64,000 bases of DNA from Megamerina dolium (lineage: Eukaryota; Arthropoda; Insecta; Diptera; Megamerinidae), in the NCBI GenBank assembly GCA_963854835.1, contig OY978525.1, positions 81,283,775 to 81,347,774 of the forward strand, given 5' to 3'. The first letter of the stretch is position 1, and every line of letters begins with the position of its first letter. Made by a program: the position numbers and the translations under genes. Below, one piece after another: positions 21,079-32,414 of this stretch. The notes below the pieces were generated by a model. It made no database searches and was not told the DNA's origin. It was given only the letters and a program-made list of their open reading frames with translations.

Positions 21079-21717
21079 CTATCTATAAGGCTTCTGCGGC
21101 ATTACCTTTTCCATTGCCCCCATCGTCCTATTGATCCTTCGAAGCTGTTTTCTCGACTTGGAACTTAAAAATGTTGAATGACGTGATTTCATCAAAGGTT
21201 TGATTGTACTTGGTTTATTAGTTACTAATGTAGATGGTCCGCGCTCTAACTTCTCAAGCTTTTCTTCAAAGTCGTCATGTCTATCTTCATGATCCTTCAG
21301 CTTATCATCCCAATCATCCACATGTTCTTTCATCTCTATGACTTTTTCATTGATAGCTTCGGAAATTTACTGAAATTTGAAACCAATTCCTTTTTGTGGA
21401 TGCTCGGTGACATCTTCTTGATGTACTTGAAGCATGTAGTCTATTGCTCTCTGAAATTCCTCAATAACGTTTTCTTGGCGAGCCGAATTTACTTGAATTT
21501 TTGTAAGCAATTCACTAATAATGCCCTCATGGCGAGACCCATTTTCCTGTAGCCTTAAGGTTTTCATAAAATCCATTAGTTGACCAGTCGAATTTATCTT
21601 GCTGTGCTCCTCAGTTCGAACAAATGCATCTATATCTGCTTCCCCAAAGAACTCATGTTCTTCTACATCAATACCCTTAGCCTCCATGGCTTGCATTAGC
21701 CTCACCAACAGTTCTGT
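21079..21717 (-). pseudogene. Gypsy gag N-terminal part (SAP-like segment, coiled coil)
   Basis: Starts inside the SAP-like fold (ELLVRLMQAMEAKGI) and continues EEHEFFGEAD, as in the sister gag at 48794-49120. A long heptad-rich helical region follows (ISEAINEKVIEMKEHVDDWD, KLEKLERG), probably a coiled coil used for Gag assembly. An internal stop near 21367 and frame changes near 21100 break it. The first about 20 codons and the primer-binding site next to the LTR are lost. Confidence 0.82.
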
Positions 21718-21744
21718 TTTTGTACCCTATGACAATAGACAATT

Positions 21745-22140
21745 GTGGACGTTTAATTCTACTCGAATCAACCCTATTCGATCAGTGGATCGCAACACTT
21801 ATTTTGTTCTAACTATGACCAACAACAATTTATTTAATCAATACTTCTATTTACAATCACTCTTTAATGTACTTGCAATTTTAACTTCTATCGTCTTATG
21901 TTGCCTTTGAAACTTTATCAATATTTGCACAATCACTTTCGGAATTTAATTCTATTTAAATAAACTCGCCCTTTTTATGATGTGGCAACACCATAGAATC
22001 TTATTTTATTGTTATCTAGTTTATTCTTTCTTGATGCTTTGTTCTGCTTATAGCCTATTCCTCTGTTGACATTCGCTTCAATGCTACCATTATTCATGCT
22101 ATTCAAAATTAGTGATGAATAACCATCGATATTCGTTACA
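21745..22140 (-). mobile_element. 5' LTR of the decayed gypsy element
   Basis: Diverged LTR in minus orientation ending in attcgttaca, the counterpart of the LTR end at 49587. The matching middle words cttattttgttcta and ggcaacacc... atagaatctt are visible. The atat that follows the LTR end equals the atat seen after the 49587 end, fitting a preference for ATAT-like targets. Confidence 0.8.
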
Positions 22141-22369
22141 ATATCAATGAAGAACAATTTATTCAAACCTAATACGTTGAATACTTCATTTCTCCAGCGC
22201 TACGTTAGGAGATAATACACTCAATTATCTGGAGCACTCACTTCGAAGCGCTCAGATACTTCACCACAATTGAGGAACGTTACACGACTTACGTCAGTGT
22301 ATTTTCGTTTTTGTGTGTGCGTAGTCGCTTCTATTGCAGTCGGGGTTGTGAAGAGTAAAAGTCAAAATA

Positions 22370-23960
22370 AATCATTTTTGTACAGCAACTTTACTCAGAA
22401 AAGAAAAAACCATGCCCAAAAGAGTATGTATAAAAATGTGCCTATACTTTTCCATTAAATGCATATATTAATGAAATTCAATTATTGAGCAGTGAAGCTG
22501 AGGGGCGTGAACTCGACCATGGAAGTTCTCTTGATTATTTCGGAATTTCATCAGATGAAGGATCAGTGACATATATTGCCATATATTTCCTCCGATGCAC
22601 AACAATTTTCTGTTCCAGCGCAAAAGGAAGACCCATCTTCTGGTTTTCTTTCTAAGGATAAAAAAAAAAACATTTGGTATGACAAATGTACGAGGACTAC
22701 CTCAATATGCCATTGCACGTGTTAGTGATATCAAATCTATATTTGAGTTGTTTATGAGAAACTATTATTATAAAGATGACAAATATAGTTTTCATCGTAT
22801 TTTCGAAAACTTTGCGCATTACAAACTTATTTATACATTATTAAAAAAAAAACAAATAAACATTCCCGTATATGCTGAGGTGAACGGTCTTTGTTCGACC
22901 AGTAAGGTCGAGTGCTTCCGGAACGTAGACCCATCCGTTCTTGTCGCTATTGTGGTGAAATAATGGAATGTTTTTGGGACGATGTGAAAGGAAGGCCCAT
23001 ATTCAAAGCAACAATGTCACTGCGTAGATTCCAAAATATTAGCAGAGTTCTTAGATTCAACTATAAATCAAAGAGGGTGAGATAAGCTGGCACTTATAAA
23101 AGTTTTGTGGGACAAATGGGTTAATAGTTTGAAGGTTATATATAATCAAAACGAATTCGTGACAGTCGATGATCAGATATTGGCATATCGTGGAAAATGT
23201 CCATTTAGGCAATATATTCCTTCAAAGTCAGCGAAATACGGAATTACAATTTGGACACTGTGCGACTCTATACTAACTACGCCTGGTCTATGCAAGTGTA
23301 TATCCGACGAAATCGTAATTACGCTCCTGAAAAGAATCAAGGCATGCGAGTGGTATTCGAACTTGCAGAAGGACTCAAAGCCCAAAATATAACTTGCTAT
23401 AACTTTTTTACCTCATACGATCTTGCTGCTAAACTTCTTAAAAATAAAAGACTAGTTGGGTCTGTCCAAAATATTAGGTGTTTTACCCCCACATATTTCG
23501 GATGTTAGAAGAAACCTGTCTTTTACTCAGAGTTTCTTTTTGAGCATAAAAATAAAGTTACATTAGTAGCTTATGTTCCAAAGATTTATTTTATTTTTAT
23601 ATCCAATAAGCACTTTGTACAAAGACGCAAAAATACATTATAACCAGCCGAAGAAACCAAAAATAATAGAGTATTATAACCATACAAGGGCAGGATGGAC
23701 ACACTCGACCAACTGGTTGCCATATATACTGACAAGCGGAAGACCAACAGGTGGCCTGCAGCTCTTTTCGAAAATATGCCTGATGTCTCCGTATGCAATG
23801 CTTTCGTGATTTGGACAGCAACAAATCTCGACTAGAAAAAGATTAAACCATTTTCGTCACCGACTTTTTTTTTGAAGAACTGAGCTTTTGAAAGATAAAA
23901 AACAAGTGCGTAAGGCACAGCCATATGGCACTATCGTCAGGAAGTTACATCACCCGCAAA
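22370..23960 (+). pseudogene. piggyBac-like transposase relic
   Basis: DDE transposase of the piggyBac (PGBD/transposase_11-like, DDD) family in several frames. The N-terminal acidic region is near 22480-22570. 22680-22760 holds NVRGLPQYAIARVSDI. The core at 23150-23260 is diagnostic: EFVTVDDQILAYRGKCPFRQ and YIPSKSAKYGI, where the Asp of VDDQ is a catalytic position. Then MQVYIRR, APEKNQGMRVVFELAEGL and NITCYNFFTSYDLA (a second catalytic Asp aligns with N, since the family usually has CDNFFTS). The C-terminal part near 23690-23820 (MDTLDQLVA, KTNRWPAALFENMPD) is in a third frame. Termini were not found. It is a dead fossil copy. Confidence 0.88.
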
Positions 23961-24624
23961 AATAGAAAAATACAAAGAGAGACCGTTGTAACGTATGTGA
24001 AAATAAGTATAGCAGTACTAAATATAATACAAAATATGAGAATTGTAGCTCATTTGTGTTCACACATCATTCACAATCACAAATCATAGTAATTGTATGT
24101 AATAATTTGCCCAAAATACAAGATTTTGTGAGATTTTGACAGTAGATTGTACCGGTTCAGTTTACAATGTATCAGTTGATACACTGTGTACCATGTACAT
24201 TTCATATGAAAGACAGTGTATGAACCAAGTGGTTTGGCAAAAGAGGGTGGATGGATAGATATAGATAGATAGATATGAAAATGACCTGCTTATGCATTAG
24301 TAACGTCATTTGGTGACAAATGACCTTTCGTTCGCTCTCTTTACCCTGAACATTACAGGAAAACGGACGCATGTCCATTGAGTGAATAAACGATTTGATC
24401 AAACGTGATTTTTCATCTATAAGTCTCAGAAGTGGAATAATTTGTTGAAACAAAGTGCCAACTAACGAACTAAAGTCTTTTTAACCTGAGCAGTTTTTTG
24501 AAACGAAACAAAAGAGAAATAGAATCACAATGGTGTATACACCAAAACACGACGTTGTTGTATTGACAAATACGGCCGGCAACAATGTACCAATAGCGGC
24601 TACAATTGCACAAGTCACAAGTGT
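23961..24624. other. AT-rich non-coding DNA
   Basis: No gene is seen. It contains a short GATA-rich simple repeat (24247-24276) and a perfect 12-bp palindrome ggtgtatacacc at about 24532. Confidence 0.5.
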
Positions 24625-24709
24625 TTCTTGATATGCCTTCGGCCGGCACAAAAAAATTTCCCTAATAGACCCGATGCCAATTTCGCGACCATCAGTATTT
24701 TTACAATAT
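24625..24709 (+). repeat. Dispersed 85-bp unit, single copy
   Basis: Matches the three tandem units at 38546-38809 (ttcttgatatgcc..., gacccgatgcc, tcgcgaccatcagtattttt). The following 200 bp also correspond loosely to 38810-38960, including gactattttggaaaaaaaaatt near 24890. Both sites therefore carry the same larger element, apparently the leader of the gag at 25820. Confidence 0.8.
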
Positions 24710-24911
24710 TTACATCAATCACTATAATTCTCCTTTGTCTCTCTACTTTTTCCATATACACTTAATTGCAGTAGACAAAGTATGAAGATAAAAAAATATT
24801 AAAAATACATAAAATTTTTCCAAAAATATGTTTAAATGTGTTTATGTATGGCCTTGAATATGGTTATATATTTTCTATAGGTCCATGGTGACTATTTTGG
24901 AAAAAAAAATT

Positions 24912-25768
24912 GGTGTTGTAACACGCGTATTCGTGTTACAAATACCGAATATTGATATATTCGGCATCAAACATATTTATAGAAAATAAATAATAAAAAT
25001 AATTATAAAATAAATAATAATAAAAATAAAAATCATGTCGCGATTCGGTGTCGAACCCGTACACGTAGGCAAGGTCAGGTGGTGGGACGAACCCACGGAA
25101 CACTTACGCCACAACGAGAATCGAGAAAAGCGACTTCCGTATATGATCGGACAAGTGACATATTTACATGTACTTGCCCAGTTAGGATCACTATTGAAGC
25201 GTCTTTCTTCTGTTGCAAAAATATTGCAACAACGGCCCGTTGGGTGAATTAATACCATCTACGGTGCGCGACAATAAGAGTTCTTGCCCTAAAGTGATCC
25301 CAGCTACGGGAGCTTCGGGTAGTCGACTGCGAGCCTTCTGCTCTGCCTAAGTAGTCACTTTGACCACTTCAAATCCAGGAGCAACCAGCTTGAGCGCTGG
25401 TTCCTCTTGCATTCCATTCCTTGTCTCCCTCCTACTTGCGTAGGATACGAATAGGGTAGTTTTAAAAATTTGTAGCCTCAGTTGAATAATTCAATTATAG
25501 CATATTTTCATTAACTTGTCAACTCAATAAAAACAATTCTTCTGTCCTTCAAAGCTTATTTTTCTTTTACTTTAAATTGTAAATACTTAATTTTTGTAAA
25601 CGAAATAAACGAAAAGAATAATAAAAGTAGGAATTGTACCGCGATAGGTATATAATCCGAGCCGAACACTCTAGTGTCGGTAATATTACTGTCAATTCTG
25701 TTTTCCTCCTACAACAAGAGTTTTTCGATACCCTCTTGTTTACCCTGGCTGGCTGAGTGTTACCCCAG
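24912..25768. mobile_element. 857-bp insertion with imperfect inverted termini
   Basis: The empty counterpart at 38890-38940 reads straight from tattttggaaaaaaaaattt into a T-rich stretch. Here the two halves are separated by this segment. It begins ggtgttgtaacac and ends gtgttaccccagc (reverse complement gctggggtaacac, 10 of 13 matching). It carries a near-palindromic head (tgtaacacgcgtattcgtgttaca at 24918, in two parts). It has no supported reading frame. It is either a solo LTR (TGTAAC...GTTAC ends) or a non-autonomous DNA element. Confidence 0.6.
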
Positions 25769-25819
25769 CTTTTCAAATTTGTTATTTTTATCGAAACTTT
25801 TAAAATATTCAAACTACAA

Positions 25820-26928
25820 CTAATGGACACAGCAACTAATCGATGTAAATGTGGCGAATACAACTGAACCAAAGAATTCAATAAATATCACTGGTGAAAT
25901 GACTGAAGCTCAATTGAATCGCGAACTGATGCAAAAGAAATGGAATTTTTTAAGGTTACAATCAGAAATTAATGCTTTGACAACTGATGTACCAACAACT
26001 CAGCATATGGTAGCACATACGTATAAATTCACTGATGTCACCGTGATTAAATCGATGCTCGCGAAATTTACTGTAGATGTGAAAAAGTGATTACGAGATT
26101 TAAAAGACGCGTGTGAAATTTTACAGTTTGATGATCGTGTGCGTTTTGTGACTTGGCGACGACTTATGGAGGGTACTATAAAGGTTCCTCTGCGGACAAT
26201 CAAGGCAGCTACTTATGAGGAATTAAAGCATAAATTCTTCGTGAATTTGGTAACAGTTCACAAATCAAGAAGTGTATACACAAATACGAAATCGACGTAT
26301 TCTACCTTCCAACAGCATTTATCGTTACATTTTGGAAATGCAATGGTGCTTCAATGAATGAACTGAAACGACTACCTAGTTGAACGATATGAGCAAATCC
26401 TCACCTGCCGTATGAAATCGACATGCTGTCCAATCACTATCAACACAAGCTGATCCTGATAACCCTCGATGCTTCAACTGCCAACATTTTGTACACTTCA
26501 AAGGCTAATGCCCTTTGTTCAAACGCCCTGATGGTTCATGTTTCAAATGTGGTGCACTCACATACATTTATCGTAATTGTCCTGCACGGATGACTGTTCG
26601 AGCTGCAGCTGCCGTTGCTGTTGCTAACATTGCCCCTGACGACGAAACTGATGTGCTGATTGAACAAGTGGAAACGTTGAATTTGGTAAGTGTTGTATTT
26701 AAATTAAAGAATTCTCGGTACAGTGAGTTTTTTTCTTCTCGTTTCGGACAGTCCTCAAAGCCTAATGCAGCAATTAATTGTGCCTTATGTTGTCTCTGGT
26801 TGTCTGTCGGATACAAAACTAAAAGAAATAGGAAATACAAAATTGATGTCTTTCGGAAGAATACGAGGTTCAATAAAACAGTGCGGATAAATAATTACTC
26901 ATTAAATAAAACAGTTTGGTTTTATTTT
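25820..26928 (+). pseudogene. Gag of a second Ty3-type LTR retrotransposon
   Basis: A start near 25822 or 25851 (MANTTEPKNSINITGEMTEA) opens a Gag-like protein: helical N-terminus, capsid-like middle (VTVIKSMLAKF, FDDRVRFVTWRRLMEGTI), then two zinc knuckles near 26470-26585 (CFNCQHFVHFKG, stop, CP; and CFKCGALTYIYRNCP). A stop at 26088 and others break it. A long Ala/Val stretch follows. Where the protease would begin (after 26690) similarity fades. An RTE element interrupts it at 26929-26935, and pol resumes at 29807. The two-knuckle arrangement distinguishes it from the one-knuckle gypsy family elsewhere in the window. Confidence 0.75.
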
Positions 26929-26935
26929 TAGTTAG
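26929..26935. repeat. Candidate target duplication of the RTE (left copy)
   Basis: tagttag is repeated at 29800-29806, directly after the element's tail. Confidence 0.7.
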
Positions 26936-29799
26936 GTCTGGTGGTGTTTTAGCACGGAAACGTGTCTAACTGCCTCAACCGGGTGGGGCTAGCGCAATCC
27001 TTGTTGAACTCATAGCAAGTCAACTGTAGTTTGATCTCAGCGCTATGTGATGATACCTCTATTTGTTAATGAGGGGTAGTCATGTAGCTTGCTCTGCTTA
27101 CTATGTGATGGCGCCTTCATTAATATTATTAATTTGGGGCCCTCTACGTGGCGACCAAAGGGCAACGTCCTCCTGGCACCCGCTGGGAGGCGGCTGAAGT
27201 GAAAGGAGAAAATCTCGGTTAGAGGCTGTGCGTTGGGTTTGGGATCCGCCACATAAAAAATCCACCCACTGAATAATGTAAAAATACCTTGGAAACGGAC
27301 TAGCCCTTTGTTGATGACCCCCGGAAACGAAATAAGGACCATGATTTACGGATATGCACCTGAAATGTTCGGTCCCTTTATAGGGAGGGTGTCACTATCC
27401 AGCTGGTTGATGTCCTCGAAAAATACAGAGCTGACATCACTGCTCTCCAGGAAATGCAATGGACGGAACAGAGATGCTCCAAAAGAGCGTCCTGTGACAT
27501 CTACTACAGTTGCCATGCTGAAAGGCACGAATTAGGATGTGGATTTTTGGTCAGCAAGAGACTACGACATCTTGTCCCACATTTCACGCCTGTGAACGAA
27601 CGGCTGGTCACAATCCGCATCAAGGAAAAATTCTTCAACATCAGCCTTATATGTGCCAACGCTCCGACGGATGAGAAGGACAATGTGACCAAGGAGAGCT
27701 TCTTTCACCGCCTCGAAGAAGCTTACGACCGCTGCCACCGCCACGATATCAAAATCGTGCTTGGCGACTTTAATGCCAGGGTGGGCAAGGAAGGTACCCT
27801 TGGTCCAACTGTCGAGCGGAAAATTCAGCCTCTACCAGAATACCTCCGATAACGGAATGAGGCTGATCGACTTCGCCGCAGCACAAAACATGGTAATTGG
27901 TTGTCCAGAACGTACAAGAAACCAAATTGATCATGTGGTGATTGACAGAAGACATGCTTCCAGTGTGATGGACGTGAAATCGATCCGTGGTGCCAACATC
28001 GACTCGGAACACTACCTTGTTGCAGCTAAGGTGCGCACACATTTATGTGTCGCAAATAACAAGAGAAGTCCCACACAGAGAAAGCTCGACGTCAGTAAGC
28101 TGCGACCAGAGACAGCAGATGCATTTGCCATTCGACTATCGGATCTGCTTAAGCAGAACACACCCCCCCACTTGATGATACATGCGCACGGTGGAGACAT
28201 ATATCCCATTCCATGACTACTGCTGAATACTACTACTGCTACTCTGATGAACGAGTGGTATGATCAAGAGTGTCGCGACGCTACCGCAGAGAAAGACGCC
28301 GCCTACAGAAAAACACTGCGTGCAGGTACAACGCGAGATGTTAAGAAGCGGTACAGAGAGAAGAGGATTGCGGAGAAACGTCATTTCAAGTGTAAGAAGA
28401 GACAGCTTGAAAGACGAGAGTGTAAGGAGATCGAGAAGTGTTGAGACAAGAATGAGACTCGAAAATTCTTCGAAAAGATCAAGCGCCTGAGTGGCGGTTT
28501 AAATCCCGGAGCCTCTTCTTGTCGTGATGGAAATGGGAATCTGGTTACAGATGTCCAGAGTGTACTGAGCCTATGGAGGGAACACTTCTCCACGTTACTG
28601 AATGGCGATGCTACGAACAATTCCGCTAGTGGAGGAGATTGCCCGATAACCCCAATTACAGATGATGGTGTTGATGTTCTACCACCCGACTATGATGAGG
28701 TTGAAACGGCCATTTTAAGGCTGAAGAACAACAAAGCTGAGGTTGCTGATGTCCTGCTTGCCGAGTTGTTTAAGATCGGAGGCGATGAGCTGCCTGCCTG
28801 CATGCACCAGCTCATAAGCAGAATATGGTCGGTTAAAAGCATGTCTGATGATTGAAGGCTCAGTGTTCTCTGTCCTGTACATAATAAAGGATACCCCACA
28901 ATTTGCACCAACTACCGTGGAATAAGTCTCCTGAGTATCGCATACAAGGTCCTATCCACAAGCTGATTGTACCTCATCAGTGTGGCTTCAAACCTACCAT
29001 CGACCAAATTTTCACACTGCGCCAAATCCTGGAGAAGAGGCAAGAAAAACAGATCGACACACACCACCTATTTGTTGATTATAAAGCCGCTTTCGACAGT
29101 CCGGTAAGGGATTACCTCTAAGCAACAATATCTGAGTTCGGTATTCCTGCAAAGCTCATTCGACTTTGTAGAATCATACTGCATAACTCCCGTTGTGGAT
29201 GACCTCTCCGCACCGTTTAATACCGAACGGGGTTTCAGACAAGGTGATTCGTTATCGTGCGAATGCTACTTTGTGCTAAATAAGCAACTGAGAAGTAGAA
29301 CCCTCTCTCGAAGAACGAAAACTACACTATACAAGTCTCTCATAATGCCTGTCCTAACATATGGAGCAGAAGCCTGGACAATTTCCACCTCGGATGAGCG
29401 AATGCTTGGAGTTTTCGAGAGAAAAGCCCTACGCAAGATCTTTGGACCTATTTGTGTTGGTGGCGACTACCGAATAGGGTACAACCATGAGCTGTACGAG
29501 CTATGCCGATATTGACATAGTAAAGCGCATCAAAATCCAGCGGCTGCGCTGGCTAGGTCATGTCGAGCGAATGGAAGGACACGCTCCAGCAAAGACGGTG
29601 TAATATTCGGGACCCGCTGGAGGACCACGCAGAAGAGGAAGACCTAACCTCCAGTGGAAATACCAAGTACTGGAGAACCTGACGGCGCTTAGAATTTCTA
29701 ACTGGCGCCAGCTAGCGAAGAACAGATGTGGCTGGCGAAGCATTCGGCCTAAATCCATATTCGGTTGTTATGGCCACATAAGTAAGTAAGTAAGTTTAA
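26936..29799 (+). mobile_element. RTE-like LINE, near full length with internal deletions
   Basis: About 2.86 kb: a GC-richer 5' UTR (26936-27300), one large broken pol ORF, almost no 3' UTR, and a tail of short tandem units (ataagtaagtaagtaagt, 29779-29795), which is typical of RTE elements. A 7-bp duplication, tagttag, flanks it. It sits inside the Ty3-type element whose gag ends at 26928 and whose pol resumes at 29807. Confidence 0.88.
27300..29770 (+). pseudogene. RTE endonuclease-reverse transcriptase, broken
   Basis: The endonuclease is in pieces: VDVLEKYRADITALQEMQWT near 27400, ERLVTIRIKEKFFNISLICA near 27600, VLGDFNARVG near 27755, TRNQIDHVVIDRRHASSV near 27920, and SEHYLVAAKV near 28005 (normally SDHYLV). 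RT: LKNNKAEVADVLLAELFKIG near 28725, LSVLCPVHNKG near 28860, LFVDYKAAFDSPV near 29075 and RGFRQGDSLSC near 29235. Directly after that block a deletion removes the catalytic YADD and joins to RSRTLSRRTKTTLYKSLIMP near 29295. The C-terminal end keeps RLRWLGHVERMEGHAPAKTV and RGRPNLQWKYQVLE, diagnostic of RTE. Stops at 28209, 28442, 28852 and 29120 confirm that it is dead. Confidence 0.9.
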
Positions 29800-29806
29800 T
29801 AGTTAG

Positions 29807-30380
29807 TTTTAATATGCGTACATATATGTGTTTATTTGTAAAATGTTATTAACAATATTTCTTTTAAACCACGTCGATAAGCACACACTGACATACAACC
29901 TGAACTCACTGTAGTCACTGAAAGAAGCAGAGAAGGCTGTGAAATCGCTTGATGTGTGTAAACCTGAGAAAGTAAGAAATCCAATTGAGAATGATAGACC
30001 TCTTTAACCTTGTGATACTTCTGAACTATTGAATATTTGTGTAGTTGAAACCGAAATTGATGCAAATTTTGACATAAACCCTAAAACTAAAGTCGAACAA
30101 ATTATTAAAGAAAAGAGATAAGGTGAAACCCCTCGATTATGGGATGAAAACAAACCTGAAACATGACACACCAATCTTCGGTAAACCCCGACGATTCTCA
30201 TACTATGAGCGATTAAAGATTAGAAAACTGTAGAACAACTGCGAGCTGATGGCATTATTAGACCAAGTCGCTCCCCTTATACTTCTGCCATAGTACCTGT
30301 ACGCAAAAAGGATGCTATTATCCGAAAATGTGTAGATTATCGACCCCTGAATCAAATCACCTTACCCACATTGTAACATG
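29807..30380 (+). pseudogene. Pol N-terminal fragment of the second Ty3-type element
   Basis: Resumes after the RTE. The recognisable part is the RT beginning at about 30150-30380: HDTPIFGKPRRFSYYERLKI, ELRADGIIRPS-like, SRSPYTSAIVPVRKKDAII and KCVDYRPLNQITLPT, in two frames. It stops abruptly before the catalytic blocks, at 30380. Together with 25820-26928 it is one element with an RTE inserted in it. Confidence 0.8.
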
Positions 30381-30914
30381 CATACGTGTTACAAATGATT
30401 AATAGGCAAATACTCATATCGTTGTATTTTATTTTGATCACTTCTGATCAATATATACGTGTACATACTTCTTCTTCCTTATGCTTCTTCTTGTACATGC
30501 AGTTAATAACCAAAAACACAAATACATGCACATTGATGGTGTTAATGCATTTTTCTTCTACCTAATGCTTTTCTACATGAACTGATTAAAATGCAGTGGC
30601 TAGTTGGACCACTTTCGATACGAGTGTATTCAACATAGCTTCCTTCGAAATTTGCTCGGAAGTTCGTGTCCTGAAAGGAGCTCTCCGAGCGATTTTAGGA
30701 TAGCCTTCTGAGAGCGTTATGCTCTGAAAACTAATACCGTCCAGGTGTAATCAGTCGTCATCCCGCTGATCATCAACCTTTCACCAAGAATAACCACTTG
30801 ACATTGGTTATCCCTTAAAAAAAATCCAATTCACCTTCTCCATAAGCACAGGGTATTAGTATATATACTTATACATATAGGCATAGATAGAATAGGTCAA
30901 ACCTAATTATTTAT
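30381..30914. other. Unassigned insert between Ty3 pol and jockey copy 3
   Basis: Starts tgtaacatgcatacgtgttaca, closely resembling the head of the 24912 insert. This suggests another member of that family inserted in pol. No reading frame and no clear right terminus are seen. Confidence 0.45.
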
Positions 30915-31595
30915 TTCAGATATGTCCAACAATAACTATACATTCATATCGACCTTTGCAGATGATACGGCAATATTGTGCTCTCGCTCTATTCCCATAG
31001 AAGCTACTAAAAAAGTATAAAAGTCAATGAATCAAAGAGCGTACATGTAACCTTCACACTAATTCTGAATACATGTCCCCCACTTAAAATAAATGGCCAA
31101 TCAGTTTCACAATGTTCCTCAATAATGTACTTGGGTATTCACCTCGACAGAAGGCTGACATGGAAAAATCACATAGAGGCAAAGAAAACTCAGATCAAGC
31201 TTAAAATGAATCATTTATGGTGGCTGTTACACAAAAGATCAAAGTTGAATCTTGAATACAAAGTGCTATTATTTAAAGCAATCCTGAAGCCAATTTGGAC
31301 TTATGGTATTCAGATTTGGGGCACCGCATCTCCCTCAAATATCGAAAAATTGCAGCGAATACAATCCAAGTGTCTGCTAATTATTGTAAACGCGCCTTGG
31401 TATATGAGGAACGTTAACATCCATCGAGATTTAAATGTACCCACAATTTCTGAGGAAGTTGCAATGTCCTGCATAAGCTACATTCAAAAATTACACAATC
31501 ATCCGAATCCCTTTGCTAGGCAATTGTTGCTGAGCACGGGGCATCGTCGATTAAAAAGAAAATATGCTGTGAAATTGCTATACCTCGCGACTTAA
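30915..31595 (+). pseudogene. Jockey-like ORF2 C-terminal part (copy 3)
   Basis: Starts inside RT at the FADDTA block (about 30955), has a deletion of about 65 bp near 31010, and then runs open from 31125 to 31595 (YLGIHLDRRLTWKNHIEAKK, QLQRIQSKCLLII-like thumb). It is nearly identical to 10846-11572. It belongs to the duplicated block rather than being an independent insertion, because the downstream LTR, SINE and spacer are duplicated with it. Confidence 0.92.
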
Positions 31596-31785
31596 CAAAT
31601 TGTGATGGAACGTTGGGAATATCACATAATTTTAGTTAGTTTGTAAGATTTGATTACTTATTGTTAGTTTCTAAGTAATTTAGAAAGATCCAAAAAAAAG
31701 CTTGTTAGAAAAACAAAAAAAAACAAAAAATAACAAAAAATTAATTGCATTATAATTTCAATCTAAAAATTAATTTCTTTTTTAA

Positions 31786-32169
31786 TTTGTGACTGACACT
31801 ATTGGCAACATCGAAACGAATGTCAACAAAAAGAAATAAGCGATAACCAGAACAAGCCAACGAGAAAGGAAGAGAAGAATCTCGATAAAAGAAGATTCTG
31901 GGGTGTTGCCAACAGAGTATAAATAGAGCCAGTGTTGAGAAGTGAAAATCAATTTGATCCCGAACGTGATTGCAGAAACATCGATACAGAGGTTGCAAGT
32001 ACATTTAAGTGTTATTGTAAATAGTTGACTGTAAGCAGAGTTGATTGTACATAGAGATTATTAAATAAATTGTTGCTGTATATAGTTGTACAAAATCAGT
32101 GTTGCAATTATTATTAACAGAATCCAGTGATCAAATAGAATTAAACGCTCACAGAATAAAAACGTAACA
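31786..32169 (+). mobile_element. Gypsy LTR, truncated (copy 2, in duplicated block)
   Basis: Essentially identical to 11763-12146 at a constant offset of 20,023 bp, including the same missing 5' end. This shows duplication of the block rather than independent insertion. Confidence 0.92.
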
Positions 32170-32173
32170 ATAT

Positions 32174-32414
32174 AAAAAAAAAAAATAAATATGTGGCACT
32201 TAAAGCCCCAAAGGGCTCATTGGCCGAGCTTCTCTTCCATTACTGTTGTGCGTCTTAAATTTTGGACAGTATTAGAATGGACCTACTTATTTTAGCCGGT
32301 TCCGAACGGCAGAACACTTGTGACATCACTTTTTCTGAGCTTTGTCACAGAGTTCTTTTTAGAAGCTTTTTCATGGCAAGTTGTTACTGTCGGAAGAATT
32401 GCCAATCGTATGTA
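32174..32414 (-). mobile_element. SINE, 5'-truncated (copy 2, in duplicated block)
   Basis: Twin of 12151-12391, with the same truncation point. Confidence 0.9.

Larger units (their letters stand above)
17434..22140 (-). mobile_element. Decayed gypsy element, 3'-truncated, with a mariner inside
   Basis: Older relative of the 43689-49587 element in the same orientation: LTR at 21745-22140, gag 21079-21717 continuing at 19216-19707 beyond the mariner, pol 17434-19215. The sequence stops inside RNase H at 17434, so integrase and the 3' LTR are lost. It keeps an RT N-terminal segment missing from the other copy. Heavy substitution and small deletions show that it is older. Confidence 0.88.
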
